Shown: positions 26,601 through 33,790 of the stretch, in pieces
Layout of the letters: each line of letters opens with the position of its first letter
Position numbering within the stretch: position 1 is the first letter of the stretch
Assembly (NCBI GenBank): GCA_031260805.1
Contig: JAISKV010000001.1
Location: 84,978-148,977 of the forward strand
Direction of reading: 5' to 3'
Length of the DNA stretch: 64,000 bases
DNA from: Rickettsiales bacterium
GTDB taxonomy: Bacteria; Pseudomonadota; Alphaproteobacteria; Rs-D84
The notes under the pieces: generated by a model
What the model saw: only the letters and a program-made list of their open reading frames with translations
What the model was told of the DNA's origin: nothing
Databases searched by the model: none
Made by a program: the position numbers and the translations under genes

Positions 26601-28086
26601 CGGTATCGAGGAAGACGGATTGCAAATGCGGAATTTGGTTGTCCGGTTTTGCAATGCGGACGGATCAAAGTGCTTTAATTATCTTGACGCGTTCCGCAAA
26701 ATGCCGGAAGATATCTTAACATCATCCAGCCCGCTGGCCGGATCAAATTCCAACAATGATCTGCCCGCGTACTTGACGCTGCGCGATACGGACGGCGATA
26801 ATGTTGCGGACACGATGTACGCAGTGTTTGACCCGCGCTTTGGCGGCCCGGTGGAAGTCTTTAAGATACAGCCGATTGTGGAAGCGGATCCGACGCACAC
26901 CCGGGGCGAGTACTTGTCCGCCGGCGCATTGGACGACATGGTGGAAGACGGCGTGCGCGACGCGGGATTTCACTTCCGCACACCGATAGAGGCGATCCCG
27001 GTCGTGTTCGCCGGGACGAATTTGCAAACCGCCGCGTCCGAACTGTACAACCGCATGGACCAGTATCAAATCGGCCGCGACAATGAAATATTGTCCCGTT
27101 TCAGCAAACTGTTCCAACAGCGCGAACTGGGCCAATTGTCCAACCAGATTAACTTGAACGAGCATGCGGTATTCCGCAGTTTCGAGAATCGCCTGTTCGA
27201 AGAATTGGATTGGGTGCGCAACCGCAGCCGCAACAAGTTCTGGGTTGACGCGGACTTTTCCAATTTCACGCACAGCGATTATGCGGGCGAAGCGGACATC
27301 GCGGGCGAACGGTTCAGCATTTCGTTCGGCGCGGACAAGCGCGTGTCGTCGGACCGCATCATCGGAGTTGCCGGACATGTAAACCAGTCTAGTTCCAACT
27401 TTACTGATACGATGAACCTGGGATACATGGGATGGGACATTGACGGCCGGGTCGTGACGGATGCGTCTGATCTGAACTTTGGCCTGGGCGCGTACTTTAT
27501 TGATACCCGCGGGGAGACATCAAAGATGTACGGGAACTTGTTCTTGGACATTCATTCACTGGAAATCAACCGCACCCAGAACTTTGTGAATCCGATTTCG
27601 GGCAGCGCGGTTTCTATATCATTGATAACCGAATGGGGAATCCTGCACGAACTGCTGGGCGAATATATTATTGGAAACGCGTACGCGCGCGGCGGGTACA
27701 ACTTTGGATTTGACATGACGACGCGGGCGGAAGCGGCCGATTACCAGAATCTGCAATCGCGCGGCTATGGAATCCTGACGCCCGGGTACAGCCTGCGGTT
27801 CCAGCGCAAGGTTTACACCAGCAACTGGCTGCAAATTCGTCCGCGCGTGGATGTCGGGCTAGAGTATGATCTGCTGGGCATCGGCAACGACGCGCAGTAT
27901 AAATTCGCGGTCGCGGACAATTATACCAAGTACAAGGTTGAAACCGATCCGTTGTGGATGAATGTTGGCGGCGGGATAGAGTTTGTCGCGGCGGATGGAA
28001 TTGGCGTTGCATTGGACTATAAATATTCGTACAATCAGGAAATGCGGGTCCACAATGTGAAAGTCGGCGGCCATTACAGGTTTTAG
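20653..28086 (+). CDS. Giant autotransporter adhesin (type V secretion)
   Basis: 2477 residues from a GTG with AGGGAG upstream. Signal peptide to about residue 19 (VSGFA). The passenger is a long Gly/Asn/Ala/Thr repeat of short beta-strand units (GNISNTTG, AGDI, VGGNIWNN), as in beta-helix adhesins. Near residues 111 and 274 there are two copies of a FPATGA..YID..G..YVW.G..Y motif seen in phage fibre-like proteins. From ~2193 to the end there is a beta-barrel translocator (NKFWVDADFSNFTH to VKVGGHYRF) ending in Phe, as the BAM machinery requires. It probably mediates adhesion. It is single-gene with eno divergent, and family A repeats follow. Confidence 0.9.
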   Translation: MYRKILAVFAALFPVSGFANVIYPGYNTGDLIGTGVATGGNSAITAAPKCTVVGQGLQCGGDFVAGWNVASDSGAGFQSGGSGIYFDLSYAGVPGVPVQPYAINNATNLAGFPATGAASTLYIDTDTGTAYVWNGTNYAVATPTNTLVAANKYLVANSNLIYIWDAGSNKYIAATLPQGIYNSSSITNIENINVAGSLLNEQTLILAPGDHTNATEDRIAWIGGAILNGTLDGKTFDDNAGGGVANSRLVVEASAISVGGKIITDNQGYASTAAFPATGAPGVVYTDNSDGRQYTYVGGSYVAYDGRYTVAILNAGEKVITGTALGGHTSVADSESMSLKTLKGDITLGGSVWNNAYVDASGNIVIRDATNAGSVQLGLDSAANVNITGDVVNFGGHTNIRAGQNIAISGNVSTNYGTVNFSAIAGRILMGDVAIGGSSQSAVFSQVGIGGITAGNIDISNGYMTVSGADFITVGNISNTTGVVNAMATSVISGKKLTVGGIVNNSKVDMNLASGGGSDLVVGGNIWNNTNDGLTASDATASRNYGNLSLASAGNLSVSGDLVNFGKTAILSAAQGTTITGNILNGYGAMSLASAAGKIQAGNITQTGGDSLVLTQSGVGGITAVNVNITTGYAQLNAADFMSVGNISNTTATSLANNTSFITGAVLTAGDITQNSANKMVVSAGGNITAGQIANTTGVMDMTTAANGILNATGVNVAAGRLTIAGANSLMLGTGGLTVSGNAYLNGGGSTTAGDLYLTNNAMTIQTAGDIVLGGALSLASGTGLTIGTATGVYKTVSIGSISNNGVLSLLDSSFNTIGVSGAITSGGTAGNNASVSAYSYNSGGAADNITVGGTITSGQYSSITLVADDNLTTGDVLSNNSLSGNVLLQAKNAKIATGNLQNNAAAGKTFVADAYGDLTITGNVNNTGDFMRLTAGGNIAVSGTMKNDLNTGKLYIGATGKGGTNIGNFALTGPSVSSLTISGGDASHAGLENSGTFYALVSGATTIANGVSIAATATEFFLDTGTLSMPSAGANGLENLLQNKMNYFTMIVRNGDVSGVGITNGTRNGATVENASAAMRVEADNIVLADAVKNVGSDLILKSDGATGITIGGVLYNGTLDGVAAVANAAQKNASLTASGTISIADTVRNFGYLVVNGTNAVNLAAIDNNGTARVESSSAAGAITGTTITNNGTTTGACNAGDGTNCDLYIVARDANFTGAFASGSGNALIQTTNSAAVGGVSLTGGRLDIDAYNGFASNGAIAVNSGSLNFSSNTTTATATGNVATAGDINGWQSGVATGGSMNFAIATGNTASFSTTGNIAAGGNIVANSANAITLQLNGTGVSATGDILAQNRGILKFGPSVASITGELMSTDANATIDWSAVGSGATVAIAQLNDLGKVIAGGASLTADASVDNAINIANGVLMNGATSGGFNILSNNYTLRTTGVGADIKIAANGVNVAASKTLALDSADRIDITGTTTNAGALTYNALNEIAIGAIANTGTLNAAGKSATGGAVSNTGGGNLNIATTNGVIAFGDFTNSAAAVLNSGNQNTTLGAVVNNTGGNITLTAKQLNVNSIASAAAFVVNSATVASSGAITATGNLGQDSGTGTYALQFKTNNLNVAASALNVSGNFVANNNAASYTIANDATITGGLTIATPAETRLTSSTGNIASGVITNNGKLELIATAAAKKIATGAISNSATGDLAINTTRLESGLVANNGVANITAATATVAGLNNAAGKMRLSGGSLESTGAVSIVGQLAQNQIWNSFAAGVDIMSNDYAINLSGTNSASSTLTISQGIDQNSGLMTLKTTVLNITDGGIAANGTVRISANDHSSDSVPASAADRYPWLTANIVGNVSENVQFFGLSDATINGNYAFGDNSILSLAILPKSVENYFATVSLANDNTLGNITDDAGGTSAIVNVSGKFTTDITGSVFSLPSLPGPNTPLTAGQVGFVLNDIVDAGTAVKLLHADGGIEEDGLQMRNLVVRFCNADGSKCFNYLDAFRKMPEDILTSSSPLAGSNSNNDLPAYLTLRDTDGDNVADTMYAVFDPRFGGPVEVFKIQPIVEADPTHTRGEYLSAGALDDMVEDGVRDAGFHFRTPIEAIPVVFAGTNLQTAASELYNRMDQYQIGRDNEILSRFSKLFQQRELGQLSNQINLNEHAVFRSFENRLFEELDWVRNRSRNKFWVDADFSNFTHSDYAGEADIAGERFSISFGADKRVSSDRIIGVAGHVNQSSSNFTDTMNLGYMGWDIDGRVVTDASDLNFGLGAYFIDTRGETSKMYGNLFLDIHSLEINRTQNFVNPISGSAVSISLITEWGILHELLGEYIIGNAYARGGYNFGFDMTTRAEAADYQNLQSRGYGILTPGYSLRFQRKVYTSNWLQIRPRVDVGLEYDLLGIGNDAQYKFAVADNYTKYKVETDPLWMNVGGGIEFVAADGIGVALDYKYSYNQEMRVHNVKVGGHYRF

Positions 28087-28129
28087 AGCATAAGTAATAT
28101 ATGGATTGAACAATAGCCGTAATTTCCAT

Positions 28130-28231
28130 CGTCATTGCGGGCTTGACCCGCAATCTATGGTTCAATGGATTCCGGCTTTCGCCGGAATGACGATAGAGTT
28201 ATGGACCCCGGGTCGGGGCCCGGGGTGACGA
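28130..28231. repeat. Palindromic repeat family A, rearranged variant
   Basis: Three hairpins: cgtcattgcggg..cccgcaat, ggattccgg..ccggaatgacga, and a ggaccccggg..cccggggtgacga arm in reversed order. It fills the gap after the autotransporter. Confidence 0.8.
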
Positions 28232-28260
28232 TGATTGGTTTTAGAGCATAGGTGATAGGT

Positions 28261-30198
28261 ATGATGAAAAAAAATATTATTGGCATTATTTTCACTTTTC
28301 ACTTTTCACTTTTCACTCTTTCATCTGTGTATGCCGATGAAGCCGTTCCGACGACCGCGGCGCAGCAGTTGCAGGCCGAATTCGCAGCCGGCCCATCGTG
28401 CGAGCAAACTGTTCTGGCGGCAGCGCTTGTTGAAAACCAGGGCGCTGTATCCGAAGATATGTCGGACATCGCGGTACGCGGCTGGATTTATCAGACTTTC
28501 CGCAATGCGGCGGCTGCAAAAAAATTGCTGGAATGCGAAAAAACAAAAAATATGCAGGACTTGGACGAACTAGATGTCCCGTCCATCGTGTACAGATTTC
28601 CCGGCGGGCGCGAGATTACAACCAAGTACACTGCGGTTAAGAAACTGCTGACCCAGCGGGTAATGCTGGGCGACAAGCGGAACGCGGCGAAAATAGTCGC
28701 GAAATGCAAAAACAGCGATATTGAATGCATTGATCCGAATAACGGCACAATCTGGCTGAACAGCGAACCGTCCTGGTACGGAATCATGGTTGTCCAAGCG
28801 GGCAGTCTGAACGACTTTATCGGCGACGAGAACGCAAGCGCGAATTTGATTTCAATGAAATATATTGAACAGAATCAGGATTTGCTGTACCCGAAAAATT
28901 CCAATCATTCCGGTCCGCTGGGCAGTCTGGCGGTTGCGACCAGCGACATGTGCACATCCATGTCCGGCTGGGCGGACAGCGAAGATATCGTGAATATCGC
29001 GGCCTTGCGCGCCGCCGTAATGCCAGATGGCGAAAAGAACGGCAATCAATACTATGTGGCGGGCGATGTGGATTTGCGCTGGGTCGGGTATACCGAACTG
29101 GTTGCGGATGTCGCGCTGACGGTCGTGACATTTGGCGGTTCCCAGGCTGTTTCCGCCGGGATCAAGGGTATTCGTGCCGGCCGCATGGTTAAAAACTTGA
29201 AAACCGGCTTGACCGGACTGCGCAAACTGCCGCATGTTATTGAATATGAAAAGGCGACAAATGCGGTTCTTGACGCCCAGCGCGCGGTCGCCAAGTCGCA
29301 AAAAGCGATTAAAGAAGGCAAATTATTCGGGCGGGATTTGGTGGAAGCGGAAAAGGTTGTGGCTGATGGCGCAGGTAAAATAAAAGAATTAGAAAAGGCG
29401 GCCAATGCATTAAAAACTGCTGATAAAACCGGCGATATTGTGAAGATGGAAAAATCCGCGGAACAATTGCGCGAAGCATATAAATTGGTCATCGGCTTGA
29501 ACAAATTGAAAAAAGCGTGGCAGGTCAAGCAGACTGGGAATGTCATGGCGCGCGGGGCCAAGGCGACCGCCAAAACCGCCAAGGCTGCGGTGCAAACTAT
29601 CCGCGCATTGAACAAAGCGAACAAGGTTATTAAAAAAGGAAACAAAGTCGCGCGCGCTGCGATGAGTACGAAATCCGCGGTTGTGAAAGACTGGATATTC
29701 AGCAATGCACTGCGATTCACGGGTGCGACGGCGCGGCTGTACGGCAAATACGAGTTGTTGGATGGGGCGTTGGATATCGCAAAAGACTTTTGGGATATTA
29801 CAGATGTGGACAGCAGCAATATGACCAGCAATATCAATTTCAAGCCGTTTAACTTGCTCTCGGCCGATGACATCGCGGATCAAACCGCGGCGGCGACGGG
29901 CCAGGAAGTGCGTGAAATCAACTATGGCCTGTGGCTGATGTTTCTGGGACACAGTTCGGATCCGCGTGATGATGATGCCGCGTATTTGCAAGCGATGGAC
30001 TTTGCGGCAAAATTTTCCGAAGAAATGGAAGATGTCACGGATGAAGAGTTAGAGCGGGGCAGGTCGCAGTCAACAATGTGTAATGTGGATGTCTTTGTGG
30101 TGCGCCCGATTGTGAAAATGGCGTCCGAAGATGATGAAAATCCGGAATTGTATTACCTGATAATGAACAGCATCCCGTGGCAAATCAGAGCGGAATAA
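28261..30198 (+). CDS. Large secreted protein with coiled-coil, heptamer-coded signal peptide
   Basis: 645 residues from the ATG at 28261 (AGGTGA upstream). The signal peptide core FTFHFSLFT is encoded by four TTTTCAC heptamers. Mature region: N-terminal third with a few cysteines (CEQT, LLECEK, KCKNSDIEC); a hydrophobic stretch near 300 (ELVADVALTVVTFGGSQAVSAGIKG); a Lys/Ala-rich helical region, probably coiled coil (330-480); an acidic C-terminal part. The middle segment resembles membrane-active regions of secreted toxins, but no catalytic motif was seen. A strong terminator follows. Function unknown. Confidence 0.65.
   Translation: MMKKNIIGIIFTFHFSLFTLSSVYADEAVPTTAAQQLQAEFAAGPSCEQTVLAAALVENQGAVSEDMSDIAVRGWIYQTFRNAAAAKKLLECEKTKNMQDLDELDVPSIVYRFPGGREITTKYTAVKKLLTQRVMLGDKRNAAKIVAKCKNSDIECIDPNNGTIWLNSEPSWYGIMVVQAGSLNDFIGDENASANLISMKYIEQNQDLLYPKNSNHSGPLGSLAVATSDMCTSMSGWADSEDIVNIAALRAAVMPDGEKNGNQYYVAGDVDLRWVGYTELVADVALTVVTFGGSQAVSAGIKGIRAGRMVKNLKTGLTGLRKLPHVIEYEKATNAVLDAQRAVAKSQKAIKEGKLFGRDLVEAEKVVADGAGKIKELEKAANALKTADKTGDIVKMEKSAEQLREAYKLVIGLNKLKKAWQVKQTGNVMARGAKATAKTAKAAVQTIRALNKANKVIKKGNKVARAAMSTKSAVVKDWIFSNALRFTGATARLYGKYELLDGALDIAKDFWDITDVDSSNMTSNINFKPFNLLSADDIADQTAAATGQEVREINYGLWLMFLGHSSDPRDDDAAYLQAMDFAAKFSEEMEDVTDEELERGRSQSTMCNVDVFVVRPIVKMASEDDENPELYYLIMNSIPWQIRAE
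28289..28316 (+). repeat. Heptanucleotide repeat (TTTTCAC x4) in a signal peptide
   Basis: Four perfect TTTTCAC units inside the signal-peptide codons. One unit more or less would shift the frame for the mature protein. Confidence 0.9.
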
Positions 30199-30225
30199 AA
30201 AACGCGGCGAGCCGCGTTTTTTATA
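30197..30225 (+). terminator. Terminator
   Basis: taaaaaacgcggc / gccgcgttttttat hairpin at the stop codon of the secreted protein. Confidence 0.85.
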
Positions 30226-30509
30226 GTTTTCAGAGTTCAGAGTACAGAGTTCAGTTTATTACCACTACCCCGCCGTTACGCGGCACCCCTTCCCCGGGCC
30301 CCGCGAAAAACGAAGTTTTTCGTGGGTGGGTCCCAGCGAAGGGGATTTGTCCCGACTTCGTTTCAATAAATATAATTTTATTGTGTGGCACAAGCCAAGT
30401 AATTCCCCTTCGCTTAGTGAAGGGGTGGCATTACGCCGAAGCGAAGCGTAGGCGGATGACGGGGTAGTGGTTCATGATTTCCAGTCCAAAAAACGCCGTA
30501 ATAATTATA
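30226..30509. other. Repeat-filled gap before the methyltransferase-like gene
   Basis: Heptamer-like cagagtt units (30228-30254) and a full family B element (30260-30472). No gene seen; the 30177-30467 ORF of the track lies in the repeat. Confidence 0.8.
30260..30472. repeat. Full-length repeat family B
   Basis: Left arm accactaccccg, hairpins of the cccctt..aagggg type, conserved centre tcccgacttcgtttcaataa, and right arm ggggtagtggt. This copy has an extra palindrome (aaaaacgaagtttttcg) in the left half. Confidence 0.85.
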
Positions 30510-30537
30510 TTGACAAAGTTATTATTTTGTGTAAATA
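30510..30537 (+). promoter_or_regulatory. Promoter of the methyltransferase-like gene
   Basis: TTGACA (30510-30515), 16-nt spacer, TAAATA (30532-30537). Transcription would begin near 30544, which supports the start at 30570. Confidence 0.65.
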
Positions 30538-30569
30538 TGTATCGCCGCATAACCCAAGGGGGCAGTGAT

Positions 30570-31532
30570 ATGGGAATATTTTGGAATAAAGAGATTAAAT
30601 TAAAACAGCCGGGAATTTCAGAAATAGACCGCTGTTTGTCAATCATACGCGATGATAATTGTGAGAGATATGCAGAACATTCGGCCGCGTATACATGGAT
30701 CACGGAAAATATGAATATTTTCCGGGCTGTCCAGCCCCAGGATAAAAAGGTTCTGGCTGTGTGCGCGGGGGGGGGTGATTCGTCTTTATTTTTCCGCGCG
30801 GCGGGTGCGCAATCCGTTGATGCCTTTGATGTGTCGCTGTTTCCGAAATATGCGGCAGAGTTAAAGTACGCAGCACTGCGCCGATTTAATCGCGAACAAT
30901 TCTTGAAATTTTATAGAATTGATGATTTTGATTTTGCGCAGGAATCCGGTCAATTATTCGCGCCATCGGGATATCGCAAACTTCGTAATGATTTGTCTGC
31001 CGATGCGCGCCATCTGTTTGATAAATGCGCGAAAAGCAGCGATCTGTGCAGCAAAATTCTGTCTCCGTTCGGCAAATATCGTTTGGAAGAAAACGAGTAT
31101 CTGCAAGACAGTGATGGGTACGAAATTTTGCGCCGCGCCGCAATGGACGGAAATCCGAACTTTATATGGTCGGACTTGAATGAATTGCCGCATCATTTGT
31201 CAGATTCTTATGACATAATTTACTTGTCAAACATTCATGCATTAATGTGCCATGATACCAAGCGCAAGGTTGCGGAATTGCGCGCATTAAAGAGACACCT
31301 GAATCCTGGCGGCATAATTATGGCAAATTATTTTTACAGCGTTGTTGAAAATTCATGGTCGCGGGATTTTGCGAAATCAATCAGGATTTATGGCGATATG
31401 AATGGAAAAATGGGCCAGTACGCGCCATACAAAAATGAAAGGTATGGGATGATGGAAGAATTTATGAGATTATTCCTTGATATGCGCGCATACGACATCC
31501 AAGTTATTTTGGACAAAGAAAATCTGAAATAA
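30570..31532 (+). CDS. SAM-dependent transferase-like protein (DUF3419/BtaA-like), with G9 tract
   Basis: 320 residues from the ATG at 30570 (AAGGGGG upstream); the track frame starts before the promoter. A Rossmann SAM-binding loop is at KVLAVCAGGGDSSLFF (~62-76), followed by DAFDVSLFPKYAAELKYAALRRF, which resembles the DUF3419/BtaA group that makes betaine-type lipids. A second motif is SDSYDIIYLSNIHALM...HLNPGGIIMANYF, typical of class I methyltransferases. The glycine loop is encoded by a run of nine G. The exact substrate is uncertain; a lipid or surface modification is inferred. It is flanked on both sides by large repeats. Confidence 0.6.
   Translation: MGIFWNKEIKLKQPGISEIDRCLSIIRDDNCERYAEHSAAYTWITENMNIFRAVQPQDKKVLAVCAGGGDSSLFFRAAGAQSVDAFDVSLFPKYAAELKYAALRRFNREQFLKFYRIDDFDFAQESGQLFAPSGYRKLRNDLSADARHLFDKCAKSSDLCSKILSPFGKYRLEENEYLQDSDGYEILRRAAMDGNPNFIWSDLNELPHHLSDSYDIIYLSNIHALMCHDTKRKVAELRALKRHLNPGGIIMANYFYSVVENSWSRDFAKSIRIYGDMNGKMGQYAPYKNERYGMMEEFMRLFLDMRAYDIQVILDKENLK
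30767..30775 (+). repeat. Poly-G (G9) tract in coding sequence
   Basis: Nine consecutive G encode part of the SAM-binding loop AGGGD. Insertion or loss of one G would truncate the protein. Confidence 0.9.
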
Positions 31533-31559
31533 AAAACGCGGCGCAGCCGCGTTTTTTTT
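31530..31559 (+). terminator. Terminator
   Basis: taaaaaacgcggc / gccgcgttttttt hairpin at the stop codon of the methyltransferase-like gene. Confidence 0.85.
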
Positions 31560-31599
31560 AGGTATAGGGTTTGAGGTGTGAGGTTTAAGGTTTGGAGAG

Positions 31600-31800
31600 C
31601 GGCCAGTTCCCCCGCATCGCCGTTCGCTGCGCTCCGGCTCTGCGACCCCACCCCAAAACGCCGATGGCGTTTTGACCCGCCCTCAGGGGGCGGGTAATCA
31701 ACACCGAGTTAACTGGGGTGGGTAAGAGTTCGGAGTAAATTACCCGCCCCCTGAGGGCGGGTCAAAATTTTCACCAGAAAATTTTGTGGTGGGGTTGCAA
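31600..31800. repeat. Palindromic repeat family D
   Basis: Contains ctctgcgaccccaccccaaaacgcc, and the pair gacccgccctcagggggcgggtaa / ttacccgccccctgagggcgggtc as a long inverted repeat about 55 nt apart. A shorter relative lies at 33621-33690. Confidence 0.75.
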
Positions 31801-31810
31801 AGCGTCTTCT

Positions 31811-31974
31811 ACCACTACCCCGTCAGCGGCTGCGCCGCTGCCACCCCTTCGCTTAGCGAAGGGGAATTATCCCGACTTCGTTTCAATAAATGTTGTTTTA
31901 TTGTGTGGCATAGGCCGTCAAATTCCCCTTCGCTAAGCGAAGGGGTGGACGCCGCAGGCGGACGGGGTAGTGGT
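31811..31974. repeat. Full-length repeat family B
   Basis: Both arms, both cccctt/aagggg hairpins and the centre acttcgtttcaataaatgtt are present. It ends about 18 nt before the promoter of the glycosyltransferase. Confidence 0.85.
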
Positions 31975-31991
31975 GAATCAGACATTCATAC

Positions 31992-32020
31992 TTGACAAAT
32001 CAGTATGTTTGTATTAAATT
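31992..32020 (+). promoter_or_regulatory. Promoter of the GT2 gene (leaderless)
   Basis: TTGACA (31992-31997), 17-nt spacer, TAAATT (32015-32020). The ATG follows 6 nt after the -10 box and no ribosome site exists, so the mRNA probably begins at the start codon. Confidence 0.7.
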
Positions 32021-32026
32021 TCCAGC

Positions 32027-33073
32027 ATGAAGCGCAAAGAACAAAAACCTTTGATAAGTGTAATTATCCCTGCATACAATATTGAAAAGTGGATCGCGCC
32101 ATGCGCTGCTTCGCTGTTCGCGCAGAAAATGTTCAAGGAAACCGAGATTATTTTTGTTGACGACGGCAGCACTGACAACACCGGACGCGAGATTGAAAAA
32201 GTCTACAAACGCGCAAAAAAGAATGTTGTCATATTAAAAAATCAACGAAATTACGGCGTGTCCGCCGCGCGAAACCAAGCGATTGATGTTGCGCGTGGGG
32301 GGGGGATTATGTTCCTGGACGGGGATGATGAAATTGGTTATAATACCAATCACTCGTTTGATACCGGGTATCTTGGAAAATTCTGGGCCCCGCTGACCAA
32401 TCCTGAAATCAGGTCGGACATCGTTATCGGAAATATTGTTCAAGCCGGCGACAAGCGGGACTTTGCATTCAATCAATCCGCTATTTATGAAAATCACATT
32501 GTATCCGATACAATCAAATTGCTGAAATATGTGAACCGGCGCGTCAGCGCGTGCGCCACGCTTTATAATGCCGACACGATAAAATCACACAATCTGAAAT
32601 TTGACACAAGTCTTACTTATTTCGAGGACACCAGTTTTATTTCCAACTATATTCTGAAAATGCGGGGAAATTGCGCGGTATTTATTTCAGACGCAATTTA
32701 CAAATACAATTATCGCGCAAACAGCGCGATGCATCGCCTGAAATCACACAGCGAAGAAGAAATGCGCCGGTTGACATACATCAATAATCAGATGATTTAT
32801 TATCTGAAAATGATTGACTCGTGCGAGAAAAAGTTCGGACCCAGATCGCTGCCCGTACAGTTGTTCATGCAGAAAATGACCAAGAAACGCCGCGATATCA
32901 TAGAATTTTCGGAAAAATATCCAAATTCAAGGGATTTTTATTTATCGTTCTTGCAGTATTTGCCGGATGTTTGCCGCGGCTGTAATAAGCGGGGCTGTGA
33001 TAAATGCAAAGATTATGATTCGGAAAGAATGCTGATAACCGGCATCAGTGATCGGTTGTTGCGGGTAAAATAA
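32027..33073 (+). CDS. Family 2 glycosyltransferase with G9 tract
   Basis: 348 residues. GT-A fold start LISVIIPAYNIEKWIAPCAASLFAQ, FVDDGSTDNT (~44-53), VSAARNQAIDVARGGGIMFLDGDDEI with the catalytic DxD-type motif (~95-100). GT2 enzymes add sugars from nucleotide donors, often to LPS or capsule. A run of nine G codes for GGG right before the DxD motif. The C-terminal ~120 residues are Cys/Lys-rich (CRGCNKRGCDKCKD), unusual for the family. It is bounded upstream by two large repeats. The promoter suggests a leaderless message. Confidence 0.85.
   Translation: MKRKEQKPLISVIIPAYNIEKWIAPCAASLFAQKMFKETEIIFVDDGSTDNTGREIEKVYKRAKKNVVILKNQRNYGVSAARNQAIDVARGGGIMFLDGDDEIGYNTNHSFDTGYLGKFWAPLTNPEIRSDIVIGNIVQAGDKRDFAFNQSAIYENHIVSDTIKLLKYVNRRVSACATLYNADTIKSHNLKFDTSLTYFEDTSFISNYILKMRGNCAVFISDAIYKYNYRANSAMHRLKSHSEEEMRRLTYINNQMIYYLKMIDSCEKKFGPRSLPVQLFMQKMTKKRRDIIEFSEKYPNSRDFYLSFLQYLPDVCRGCNKRGCDKCKDYDSERMLITGISDRLLRVK
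32297..32305 (+). repeat. Poly-G (G9) tract in coding sequence
   Basis: Nine G encode the GGG just before IMFLDGDDE, the catalytic motif of the glycosyltransferase. Confidence 0.9.
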
Positions 33074-33114
33074 AAAACGGCGCACAAGCCAGCAAACGAT
33101 CGTTGCGTTTTTAA

Positions 33115-33573
33115 TTATATCGTGTATATACACAATGTCAATACAATAGCAATCAGCATTCCGGCAAAGAAAAATGGCGCGTATGGGACGGCCCGCATTT
33201 TATGCCGAATTCCCCAAACCCCTGCGAGCACGGATGCCGCGACAATTGCAATTGGAAATGCGCCCAGGCCCAGCCAAGCCCCGCCTGCCGCAAACAATTT
33301 CACATCGCCCAGGCCCAATGATTCGCGCGCGACAAACCGGTCAAAAATTACTTTGATAACAAATCCAAATGCATATCCGATTGCGGCGGCAAAGACTGAT
33401 TCCGTAATGCCGCCTGTTATCCAGGGCAGCATTGGCGCGGCCATCAATCCGATTATAAAAAAAGGAAACAGCCAGACATCCGGAATAATTTGATGACGCA
33501 GATCGGTGCGCGACATCATAAAGACGCAAACAGCGGCCAGCGCAAACAACGGAATATAGTAAAGATCGTTCAT
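33115..33573 (-). CDS. Prepilin peptidase (A24 family, TadV/CpaA-like)
   Basis: 152 residues from the ATG at 33573, with AAGGATG about 6 nt upstream. It has several membrane segments and the two aspartates of the A24 aspartic peptidases: SRTDLRHQIIPD near the N-terminus and GLGDVKLFAAGGAWLG (GxGD) in the middle. It lacks the N-terminal methyltransferase half of PilD, like CpaA/TadV enzymes that process Flp pilins or other prepilins. No pilin gene is seen in the window; the substrate is unknown. Confidence 0.85.
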   Translation of the reverse strand: MNDLYYIPLFALAAVCVFMMSRTDLRHQIIPDVWLFPFFIIGLMAAPMLPWITGGITESVFAAAIGYAFGFVIKVIFDRFVARESLGLGDVKLFAAGGAWLGLGAFPIAIVAASVLAGVWGIRHKMRAVPYAPFFFAGMLIAIVLTLCIYTI

Positions 33574-33606
33574 GGTTGCATCCTTTTCGTTATTTGGGAC
33601 TCTGGG

Positions 33607-33720
33607 TTCATCGTCATCCCGCATCGCGGCAAAGCCGCTCTGCGACCCCGCCCCAAAACGCCATCGGCGTTTTGGGGTGGGGTAATTGCAATCATGTCGC
33701 TGGCCCCGGTCCCAAATGAC
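33607..33720. repeat. Family A/D mixed palindromes
   Basis: catcgtcatcccgcatcg..., ctctgcgaccccgccccaaaacgcc/ggcgttttggggtgggg hairpin between the divergent prepilin peptidase and gcrA genes. Confidence 0.7.
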
Positions 33721-33790
33721 GATTTTGCCCTTGCAATCCGATTCGTTTTCTTGCTAAACTCACTGTAAATAAAATAAAGGTTTTTTGCAA

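Larger units (their letters stand above)
31560..31991. other. Repeat block between the two G9 genes
   Basis: Heptamer-like gtttgag/gtttaag units (31562-31595), a family D palindrome region (31600-31800; ccgccctcagggggcggg and its inverse) and a full family B copy (31811-31974). No gene seen. Confidence 0.8.

Noticed and set aside
20714-27551. Many long minus-strand ORFs inside the autotransporter gene (e.g. 395 aa at 23793-24980)
   Set aside because: They are shadows of a repetitive, GC-biased coding strand; none has a start context or recognisable protein, and they follow the repeats of the sense protein.
30177-30467. ORF of 96 aa starting in the secreted protein
   Set aside because: Its frame runs through a family B repeat and terminator; no protein-like features.
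30767-30775. Poly-G tracts as plain sequencing or assembly errors
   Set aside because: All three G9 tracts keep their genes in frame at equivalent coding GGG, which errors would not tend to do. Variation itself remains untested.
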